The notes beneath the pieces are model-generated. The model worked only from the letters and a program-made list of their open reading frames with translations. It searched no databases and was not told the origin of the DNA. From NCBI GenBank assembly GCA_964030475.1, contig CAXIPT010000005.1, positions 6,185,546 through 6,249,545 on the forward strand: DNA of 64,000 nt, read 5' to 3'. The DNA is from Tethya wilhelma (Eukaryota; Porifera; Demospongiae; Tethyida; Tethyidae). The position numbers and the translations under genes were made by a program. Shown here piece by piece: positions 36,533 to 46,800 of the stretch (position 1 is its first letter; every line of letters starts with the position of its first letter).

Positions 36533-38147
36533 ATGCATGGTGAAGGACAGCCAACTATAAACCTGGGCTCTCTCTCACAGCTAGTACTTCTCACTCTAGT
36601 GGTTGGTTGTCAAGCCAACATCAAGGATGTACCCTTAAGCTTGGTACTCCTAGAAGATGCAGCACAGCCATCTGTGGTAAGAAACTCACTCAAAAGATCA
36701 TTCTTCATCTTGGATGATTTATCTGTGGTCCATCATCTCCAGGGTGCCATGTGTCTTGATGGGTCTCCAACTGGCTACTACATTCGCAAGGGAGAAGGAG
36801 ATGGAGCCAAGAAGTGGATCCTTTTCCTCAAAGGTGGAGGATGGTGCAGTGACATGGATGAGTGTTACAAGAGGAGTAAGACTAGTCTCGGATCGTCAAA
36901 GGAGTGGCAAGAGACTGTGAGTTCAGGTGGAATTCTCTCTAGCGATAAAACTGTGAATCCTGACTTCTACAACTGGAACTTTGCCTACTTGATGTACTGT
37001 GATGGATCGTGCTATACCAGTGATCTGTAAGCTTCTTGTTCCAACATTAATTTTCATGTATTATTGTTGACTTGCACCCTAATTATCTCTGAATAACTTT
37101 ATCATTCAGAACTAAGCCTGTGACGTACAATGGTGCACAGCTGTATTTCAGGTAGGTATTAAGATTTAGAGCAAATTTTGTTTCAGAAAACTCAGAGAAT
37201 AATTTGGAAATTTCCGATTCTCTCTCTTTCTCTTTCTTTCTTCAGAGGGAATAGGAATCTCCTTGCTCAGGTAAAGGACTTGAAAGACAGTCATGGGTTA
37301 GGTAATGCAACAGAGGTGATTCTTACTGGATGTTCAGGTACAAGAGATCATGGAGTCAATTAAGTGCTAAGAGATGCTTCACTGCTCATATGATAATCAC
37401 TCATGAAGATTTATTTTTTTCTTTGTTTTGTTTGTTCTTCTATTAGCTGGTGGAATAGCTGTGTATTTTCATGCCGATGCTGTAAGGAGCCAGTTTTCAA
37501 CGTCTGTCAAATTCAGAGCTTTTCCTGATGCTGGGTAAGTATGAAACAACCTGCACTTGTCGTATCCTATATGTATGATTCTCACCCATATAATACAACT
37601 TACCACAGTTTCTTCATTGATATAAAGAGCTATCAGACAGGAAAATTTACTTTCCGTGAAAAAATTATTTATGGTAGGTTACAATTACACACATGGGTCA
37701 CTGGGATCCACATCATGTGACATGAGCGGACTGTGATAAAATCACTTCTCAATGCAGCCACCAGCATAAGCAATGGGACAGGAGGAGTGAATCAGGACTG
37801 TATCAAAGCCATGAGTAAGAATGACACATGGAAGTGCTTCTTTGCTCCTGTAAGACTTGAAGTGGTCTTGACTCTTGATATGATTATCCTTTCATTAATG
37901 ACAATCTAACCATACACACCCACATGCACATGCAGTACTCATACCAATACATCAAGACTCCGATATTCGTAATAAATTCTCTTTACGACACATATCAGTT
38001 GAAGAATAACTACGAACTGCCTTATTGCCAGCCTCCTCACTGCAGTCAGGAGGAACTGAGAGCAGTTGAGGCTTTCAGAAAGGTGGGCTGCAAATGGAAC
38101 ATACTTTGTTATCAACCATAGTTGTCGTTATATTCAATTTTGGCATC

Positions 38148-38182
<35 letters not shown>

Positions 38183-38456
38183 CACACAACAGGAGATGAT
38201 CGCACAAGCCATTCCGGTCATTAATTCTCCTCAAACAAATGGCTATTTCTTTGACTCCTGTCTTGTTCACTGTCACATTGATACCAATGCCTGGGGCAGC
38301 ACCTCCATTGGTGGCTACACCATACAGAAGGCCTTCTCAAAGTGGTACTTTGGTAGCAGTGGCAACAGTAGCAGCGTGAGGCTCTTGGACTGTGACCACG
38401 TGTCCTGCAACCCAACCTGTTCACATAGGAAGGTAATACAAGATGAGACGGTATAA
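36533..38456 (+). CDS. Pectin-acetylesterase/Notum-family secreted hydrolase, paralogue 3
   Basis: Nine exons (36533-36676, 36743-37026, 37110-37151, 37246-37337, 37447-37534, 37609-37673, 37758-37849, 37936-38082, 38193-38456) give about 405 aa. The ATG used by paralogues 1 and 2 reads ATA here, so translation likely begins 24 bases upstream at 36533. The resulting N-terminus MHGEGQPTINLGSLSQLVLL still has a hydrophobic signal core. Triad blocks: GCSAGGIAVYFHAD, FVINSLYDTYQ and DSCLVHCH. LKGGGWCSD replaces the GGGGWCND of the others. It is the most diverged member and lies in unique sequence. The C-terminus extends past CNPTCSHRK. Confidence 0.85.
38149..38189. repeat. (CA)n microsatellite in PAE-3 intron 8
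   Basis: A CA run just upstream of the last exon, ending in the acceptor caacag. Confidence 0.85.
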
Positions 38457-38741
38457 TCTTAACAGCATTTCAACTTTCAGTGATAGCTGATCATGACTGT
38501 ATTGAGTTGGGTGATTGACATTGTATTCCATAGTTCAATGTCATTAAAGATATTTTAATTATTATTGCTTTGTACAATAGAAAAAGCTAATGTCATGTAA
38601 AATAGACTATAATATGCAATCATTGGTGCAAGTTGTCTACAAGTGAGTAGTTTTATACGCAAAATAATGAGCAATTAAATCAGTGGAAGGACAAAAAAAA
38701 AGAAAAAGAAGTAACATAATGAGGTGGTTCTGTGAGGATTG

Positions 38742-40547
38742 TTAGCTGATGAACTGCACAGATCTTCCTCCCTGCTGGACAAGACGCTGCGTCTTCTTCT
38801 GAGTCTGACCGGTCTTGAGAGTGAACCGACTATCAAGGGACTTGGACGTCTAATTAGCAAATAGACAATCAATAGCAAAATTAATAATAACCATGCTATA
38901 AAATACTAAGGGTTGTGGTTGTGGGTGTGGCCACTCACGTGATGATCAGGTGAACAGGCAAATCCTGGTGCTAGATCAACACCAATGGGTTCAAAGGTCA
39001 ACTGGAATAAAACAACAACTATTGTAATGACGCATGTGGTACAATGTCATGAAGCAAACATTTGGGTCTATGCTTCAAAGTTATAAACAATTAGCCTCGT
39101 TCCCAGGCTCCTCCTTCGCGAATATTTTCTTCGAAAATAAGGAAGGAGAGATACACTGAAATACTGTTAAGATTATACCATCTCTCCTTCCTTATTTTTG
39201 AAGAAAATATTCGCGAAGGAGGAGCCTGGGAACGAGGCTAATAAACAATAAGAAAGCTTAGCTATCCATAGTAATAGAGTCACATAGACTAGCAAGACAG
39301 TCACCATAGGAACAACAAACAATTGGAACTGTTCGTTCATTAATTATAATGTGCCCACCTCTTGTGTCTGAGTCACAGTGAGCTGCAGTGAGCCACTCCC
39401 CTGTCCTCCACTGGACACCCTTCTCCCCCTGCCACGCCTCCCTCTCCCTCGGCCTGGTCCTGGTTTATCCTCCAGTGCTTGTTGGAATACTTGCTGAGCC
39501 AGACCACGCCCCCTCCATCCTCTTCCCCTGGCTACACCCCCTCTAGCACGCTGGGTCTTCAAATTCCTAAAACACACAAAATTCAACGGAAATTCTCAAC
39601 ATCAAGTTCGCTCGATAAAAACAAAAATGAAATTCAATAATCAATATTCAATTCTCAACATCAAGTTTGCTAAGGTGCATCATCTAGGTGCCAATAATTA
39701 TAAACATTCGTCAGGTACATTTAATGCTCACCACCAGCTGGTTATGATGTCACGGTACCAACCTACCTGGCAAGTTTGAGTGCTCCTCCTGGTCTAGTGA
39801 CATTGACGGATGGAGATGGGTTGGTCTGTGAGCTTTTCAGTCCCCTGCCACGCCCAACACCAGTTGTAAATCCTTTCCCCCTCCCCCTTCCTCTAAAACC
39901 ACGCCCCCTTCCTCGTTGAGGAGTCTTATTAGTGGCCTCCTTCTGCTGTTGTGGTGTACCAGTTGAAGTGTTAGCATTTCTGTTCCTGTTCTGAAGTGTT
40001 TTTCTTGCTCTCTGCCTCAATTGCTGTGCCTTCTGCTGTGTGCGAGTGCGAAGCTTTGAAACTGTTAACTTCTTAGTCTGCATATGAAAAGCAACATACA
40101 ATGTTGTCATCAAGGACATGCCATAGTTTGTGATTTATTTATAGAACTAAAGATTACAGTATGCTATAAATAGAAACCTGTGCTGTTTCTTTTGATCTTG
40201 TGTTCCACTGTCTCTTTCCGAGTCCCCCTGGCTGTGCCCCGCCTCCTTGCTGTTGTTGTTGTTGTCCCCCTCTGCCACGCCCACTTCCTCGAACAATTTT
40301 TCGGCCTCTACCACGACCTTGAGACTGACCCCGTCCCTTCTTCTGATTGGCTGACTCCTTCTTGTTCAACTTGATGATGTCATCTTTAAAAAAAGAAAAA
40401 CAAAAATTTTTATCACACATAATTTTCCCCCATCAGTATTAGTTGACTGGACTAAGTGATTGCAAGGAGATATTCAACAAACAAATTTTACCATTCTGTA
40501 TGAAGTTCCCTACCTAATGAAAGGTCCACTTTATTCACGCTAGCCAT
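38742..40547 (-). CDS. FYTTD1: UIF/FYTTD1-like mRNA export adaptor, RGG-rich
   Basis: Six exons (40547-40514, 40383-40178, 40077-39767, 39566-39359, 39001-38939, 38849-38742) give 309 aa in consistent phase. The N-terminus MASVNKVDLSLDDIIKLNKK is the UAP56-binding motif shared by ALYREF, UIF and related TREX adaptors. The middle is dominated by Arg-Gly repeats (RGRGRGFRGRGRGKGF). No RRM is present, which argues against ALYREF. The C-terminus SKSLDSRFTLKTGQTQ resembles the LxxRF element near the end of UIF and CHTOP. Predicted role: hand-over of mRNA to NXF1 in the nucleus. A long hairpin element sits in intron 4. Assignment to UIF rather than another RGG adaptor is tentative. Confidence 0.78.
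39091..39242. mobile_element. Near-perfect 60-base inverted repeat (hairpin MITE)
   Basis: The arm beginning ttagcctcgttcccaggctc (39091) is the inverse of the arm ending gagcctgggaacgaggctaa (39242). Arms are about 60 bases with only one or two mismatches, around a loop of about 31 bases. It lies in intron 4 of the UIF-like gene. A degraded half occurs near 55490. Confidence 0.88.
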
Positions 40548-40779
40548 GTTGGAAGAGCTTGCAAGGAGACGAAAACAGGCTGAGTGCTCGGACAGACCGC
40601 CCCAAAGTGGAAAAACAGGTTATAAAGGGTTAAAGAATTAATAGTGACGTAATCATTGCTAAGAGGATATAAAAATGACGACCATTTACCACAATAGCTT
40701 GGTACAAAAAGACTATTATAGCTATGCTATTTTTAGCTGTGCTACTAGTTTACGGGCTACAAACTCCACACACACACAC

Positions 40780-41187
40780 TCATTGTCTCTCTCTCCCCTT
40801 CTGCAGTCTGAACACCATCTCATAGGGATAAGGCAGTGGCTCCTTGCTCTTTAAATCCAGCTCCTCCAGCTAGAATAATCAGACAAACAATAAATCTAGC
40901 ATCTTACAAACAGCAAGCACACAAATATACCTCTTCTTTGGTCAATTTTACATTGACTGACTTCAAGTTGTCCTCCAGCTGCTGCATTGTTCTAGCTCCG
41001 ATCACTACAGATGCCACTGTTGGTTGGTATAGCAACCAGGCTATTGCTATCTGCGACACCGATGCATCTGGAATGGGGAAAATGGACACATTTAAAGAAG
41101 TCGCTACAGTACAGTACTAGCTCTCCTTCAAAACTATGCTTTAAGAGACCTACTTGGACAAATAAGTCTATAGCTATGATGCACATG

Positions 41188-41224
<37 letters not shown>

Positions 41225-41891
41225 NNNNNNNNNNNNNNNNNNNNNNNNNNNNNNNNNNNNNNNNNNNNNNNNNNNNNNNNNNNNNNNNNNNNNNNNNNNN
41301 NNNNNNNNNNNNNNNNNNNNNNNNNNNNNNNNNNNNNNNNNNNNNNNNNNNNNNNNNNNNNNNNNNNNNNNNNNNNNNNNNNNNNNNNNNNNNNNNNNNN
41401 NNNNNNNNNNNNNNNNNNNNNNNNNNNNNNNNNNNNNNNNNNNNNNNNNNNNNNNNNNNNNNNNNNNNNNNNNNNNNNNNNNNNNNNNNNNNNNNNNNNN
41501 NNNNNNNNNNNNNNNNNNNNNNNNNNNNNNNNNNNNNNNNNNNNNNNNNNNNNNNNNNNNNNNNNNNNNNNNNNNNNNNNNNNNNNNNNNNNNNNNNNNN
41601 NNNNNNNNNNNNNNNNNNNNNNNNNNNNNNNNNNNNNNNNNNNNNNNNNNNNNNNNNNNNNNNNNNNNNNNNNNNNNNNNNNNNNNNNNNNNNNNNNNNN
41701 NNNNNNAGTGTGTGATATGTGATATGCTGACTAAGGGTAATAAATGTCAATTTTGCACATGGTTCTGTAATTGTTCAAAGTACCCCTTCAAAGGGCTCCA
41801 TGGCAACATGGCTACATCCTCTCTCTTGCACACTTCCAGTGCTTCCCATTCAGTGCTCCTACACAGCAGACTGTACTGAGCCTGGAGGACA

Positions 41892-41970
<79 letters not shown>

Positions 41971-42657
41971 GTGAGTGCAAACATAATGCTTCATTTGTTA
42001 ATAAACCAGTTTTTTGTGTTATTAAGTGGACAGCTGTTGGTTTTGGCACCGTGTAAGCCTCTCCCTAGCTAAAGGCCTGCAGGGACCATTAATGTAATGT
42101 ATAGCCAGCGAGTGAGTTAAAGTGGTGTAACATTAACATTGTAAGCACTCCCTTGCCTGGGTGGCTGTCCAGCACTGGCCTAACATGGTGCCGTGTGTAA
42201 GGAGATCAGTTAGTAATGTCTATCAAACAACACTCTACAAGGTAAACTTATTTCCCCCCTTCCCTCTGCAGTAATACATCAGCACATGTGGAGTAGACAG
42301 CCAAACAAGAAATGCGAACAGAATTAGTTGAAACCAGTGGGAGTCTAGTTAATAATAATTATTATTATTATTCTATTTGTTAATATGGAGAAGATATAAT
42401 TATATTACCTATGTCTATCCCACTTTGCTTTGATTTGCTTAGCAATAAACTAAGCAAAGGTTTGCTTACTTGGTTGCTAATGATCTTGGTAATGTTAAGT
42501 TCCCTAGAGATATCAATGATTCTCTGGAACTGCCATCCTGTGACGTTGCTAATGCCAATGTAGTGGATCTTGCCCAGCTGGACCAGATCATGGAGGGCCC
42601 TCATGGTCTCCTCCAAGGGAGTACCGTCATCCCAGCAGTGGGTCTGGGAGTGAGTGT

Positions 42658-42688
<31 letters not shown>

Positions 42689-43729
42689 AGCTTATAACAT
42701 GTCTACAGTATGTTAAATTTGTTTGATATTTTCCTCCGCCTGTAAATCATGTCTCTCTCTCTCACTAAGACGGACACTCTGAGAGTGGAAGTTACACTTG
42801 ACAATATGTTCGGATGTATGGAAGCATTAATGTTCTATTGTGAAGTACAAAGTGCTACGTGTATGGAAACTAGCTGCGAATGTATGTGTTCAAATTGAAG
42901 TAAAACCATTCAGGTTGGTTATCAAAACACACACACATGCAAGGAGAGGGAGAGGGACAACTATAATTATAGCATCTTACCTGATAGAGATCAATATAAT
43001 CCGTTTGCAATCTCCTCAAACTCTGCTCCACTGCACACATGATGTGGTGCCGAGATAGCCCGCGGGCATTTACATCGCTATCCATGGGTCCAAACACCTT
43101 AGTAGCTATGATAATCTTGGGTCTCAGATCAGGATGGGCAACCAGCCAATTACCTGGAGCAGATAGATCATCAGGATAATTATAATAGGGGCAAGTGGAA
43201 ATAATTGTTAGCTAGTGAACAAAATAATTTCTTTCAAAATGAATTAGCACAGACACACATTTAACTAATAAGTTTGTGCATATAATCTTTCAGTGTTTAA
43301 ATGATGTGACTTAGCAGCAATATCAGATCTCACCAATGATTGTCTCACTGATCCCAAACTGGTAGACGTCAGCAGTGTCGATGAAGTTGCCACCAGCTTC
43401 CACAAACCTATCCAAGAGAGCATGGGCAGCTGCCTCATCACTCTGACCAGGACGGGAGTTCTGTGCATGACACACACACACACACACACACAGCTAGTGA
43501 GAGGAGGGTGACAAATAATGATTGATAAACATGCAGTTCACATGATTATAGCATGGGCCACGCCTTCTCCATACCCCCAGACCTGCTTCTCAATCTGCAG
43601 TTGAATCATTCACTATTTTTACTTCATTATTACTTCTTTCTGTCCGAACGTCATTGCTCCTAGGCACAGAGTGGAGACCTTGAGCCCGCTGCAGCCCAGA
43701 TAGCGAGTGGGGAGCTTGTCTGACGCCAT
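40780..43729 (-). CDS. Aldo-keto reductase, gap inside
   Basis: NADPH-dependent oxidoreductase of the AKR superfamily. Exons seen: 43729-43634, a possible 12-base microexon 43594-43583, 43460-43334, 43153-42981, 42643-42470, 41881-41784, then after the gap 41067-40931 and 40869-40780. The tetrad is present: Asp and Tyr in [11 protein letters not shown], Lys in IIIATKVFG, and His in [29 protein letters not shown] and the cofactor loop [15 protein letters not shown] follow. The layout recalls the long-chain AKR group that includes bacterial YajO/Tas-like enzymes. At least one exon is lost in the 41225-41706 gap. The start is 118 bases from the MED4 stop on the same strand. Substrate unknown. 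Confidence 0.88.
41225..41706. other. Assembly gap after (CA)n
   Basis: A run of 482 Ns preceded by a CA repeat (41195-41224). It lies inside the aldo-keto reductase gene. Confidence 0.98.
41894..41968. repeat. (GA)n microsatellite in aldo-keto reductase intron
   Basis: A GA run of about 74 bases, the longest in the window, next to the acceptor of the exon starting at 41881. Confidence 0.95.
41970..42469. other. Intron of aldo-keto reductase
   Basis: No exon or RNA gene was recognised. It contains a short ATT trinucleotide run near 42355-42372. Confidence 0.45.
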
Positions 43730-43847
43730 CCCTTTGCTTCACTATTTACAAAAACACTGGGAGTTCAAAGGTTAAATTAATGAATCTCATTACAAATTGC
43801 AAATTTGAGACAAAAGGGAAAAAAAGGAAGAGAATTTATAACAATGT

Positions 43848-46800
43848 TTAGTCTTCAGCAGAAGATGGAGAGGAATCTTCAGACATGACTTCAGGCTCTC
43901 CAAATCTGGCCTGCAAACAAAAATTCAGCATTGATTTGATAGTGAAACCTAACATAATATTATATAATATGTAAATCCTCTTAGTTCCTAACCATAACAT
44001 TGCTGGTCTGAGCAGCTGCTCCTATGGATCTGTACACAGCATTCATCCCTACACCACTAGCACTCTTGTTGAGCTGTCCATTCAGTGGAGGCTTGTTATT
44101 GTTCTGGTTCACGCCTGCACCATTAATTATAAGATAAGACAATTTAATTTCTCTGACAGAGTTCGCTCAACTAGACTACTAGCTCAGCATCAAGAGGTCA
44201 TTGTTGTATGTTATACCATAGATATCAGTAGAGACTACATTATTTCTTAATAACTTTTGAGCCCATGCTTGAGGATATATCAGTCTACTCATAACCGGTA
44301 AACATTCTTGCCCACATAATTCCAAACAATATTTTTTTCAAGTAAAAATATTAATAGTTGTCACCAGTGACAGTACTAGTAATAGTAGCAGAAATCATAA
44401 CTAAATTCTGCAATTATATAAAATGACATTAAATTTTATGATAATACAACGATGAGCCGCAAAACAAACACTGGGCTACAATGAAAAGTTAATTAATGAG
44501 CTAACAAGAATGCAGAGTTCAGACTTGACTTGGACAAGACGGTGGTATTTCCTAACTGCTCACAGTTCAAGAATGGAGGATGTAACACACTCACAGCAAC
44601 TGAAGAAACACACTGGCAATCTTCTCTGAGTGTTTTAGGGACAGAATAATACTTGCACCATAGATAATGCTTGCTGTCAGACCGCAAAACGGATCACAGT
44701 TCTCGAGATATTGACGATCGATCGCTAGCTCTACTGCTGGCTCTACTGCTGGCTCTGCTGCTGGCTCTACTGTCAGGTCTGGAGTGCTTCTCTGGTCCCT
44801 TCTCGAACACTGAGACGGTGTAGAGGACACCAGCAAATGGGGAAAAGAGCGTGCTAACGCACATATCGAAACGAGTGTACGCCACCTTGGCATATTTCTT
44901 CACTGTTGCAGTCTTAACTCGGTTCATTGTCGTTTGATCTCTTTTTCTCTATTAACTTGAAAATGCTCTGGAAACTGTCTGCTTGTCGATGAGTCTGTCT
45001 GGATGAGACTCGGCGTGTTTTATAGCACAGCGCGCTCATAATGAGATTCATTATCATTGAATTATGCGGAGCTTGCATTCCTGTGGTCACTGCTAAAAGT
45101 ACCGCCAATTGCACACATACTGCATTCTTTAGAAACTTCCAGGCTCTCTATTAATAGACACAGACAGCTGGGTGTGTGTCTAAGAGCCAAAAATAAACAC
45201 AGCCCAGTTCTGTTGGAATTCTGGAATTCTTCACAACACAACAAACTGATGTACTGGTTGCTGGGACAGTGGGCGCTTCAAACAAACAGCAACTGATGTT
45301 ATTCCAAACATCGCTGCTTGGTAAATTTATAAACTCATTCAGATCAAAATTGTCCAGGACACAACAGTAGTGCAGCTGCTGGAGAGGAATGAACAACCGC
45401 AGCATGCCATGCTCAACAGTTATCATAACAAACAGACACACACAGCTCTAGGCGGTTACATAAAGAGAAACAAAGGTGCACTCTCTCCAGCTGCCTGGTT
45501 TATGGTATGGTTCTCCCCAGAGGCTATAGAGGGAAGATCGTGACACATTCCTTCAAACACCGCAGACAGACAGACAGCCATCTCGCGGGGGAGTCAAATA
45601 ATAGCACTATTAATGTCATTGACTTCCAATCAAAACTAGTTCAAGAGTCAAGTTAGCGGTATTCAAACATCACATGTAGCTATATCCTACTTAAGGAGAA
45701 GCAATACAAACTACTCGACTGTCTTACCGGCCATTATTCTAGTAGGAAATGGATCCATCGCCATCTTCTTCTTAGCTGGAGGAAGGTCTCCGTTAGCGGC
45801 AGTGCTGGAAGGAGGGAGGGGCGTGCCAGAGGTCAGCTGACCAAGAAGACCACTCCTCATTTCAATATCTTGAGGAAATGGCCGTCTTGGATCACCTTAA
45901 AAAAGTGTGTGTGTGTGTGTGTGTGTTAACACAATGTGAAGAGACAGTGATATAACTCGGCCATCAGCTGATACTAGTGTTCACAGGCTAAAGAAAACAT
46001 TACAAAGCACTATTAAATGCACACAAGGTTCAATGAAAACACACATGAAAGAACTGCAAGTCTTTTAATGTGGCGTGCAGTAGGGGCCGCTCTCACAGCA
46101 CATGAAATGCCTCTGGGTAAGATGATACCCAGTGTCCCACACATACCAAAGAAAGGCACACTTTGTGGCGAGTTGTTTGTGCTAGGGAAGTCATCACTCA
46201 CAGCACAAACAAACATTGGGTCTTCAAAAGATTGCGACCCATTCTTTAGATTCCCAGTCAGCCATCATTAACCCTCCAACCACAATGAAGTGTAATGTAA
46301 TAACTATCATTATAGTACAACAATTGACTGACTGCACACGCACACACGCACACACGCACATATATATGGGAGATGGCAAAGAGCGGTGCTTAGTGAGGCA
46401 AATATTTCAACCATTTTCATGCTTAGAGACAAACATTCACAGAATGCCATCTTGCATGTCAACACTAGCATTCTTCTAGAGTAACAATGTGAGCAGCGTG
46501 CCTCCAATCAAGTAATGGACTAACAAGGAAATGTTCCATTAGGAGAGGAATCAGGTACCTCTCTCAGTGGTGGTTTAGCACATGTGTCCTCCCTCCCCCC
46601 CCACTAGTAACAAGAGTGACATTATTGAAATGATTGTCATGACTCGAGGCAATCGATGCCAGTGACCGATCAAGTTTATACTCATGAAGAGATTTATCGT
46701 GACTTTACACTAGTTTGTATGACAACACACACAGACATTGTTTGAGGTTCATGGAAATAGCTTCAGTCATAGCAGGTGTAAGGATAGGTAAGACAATACA

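Noticed and set aside
40780..43729. Horizontal transfer of the aldo-keto reductase from bacteria
   Set aside because: Similarity to bacterial-type AKRs is only by impression, and the gene has many introns and ordinary composition; not supported without a tree.
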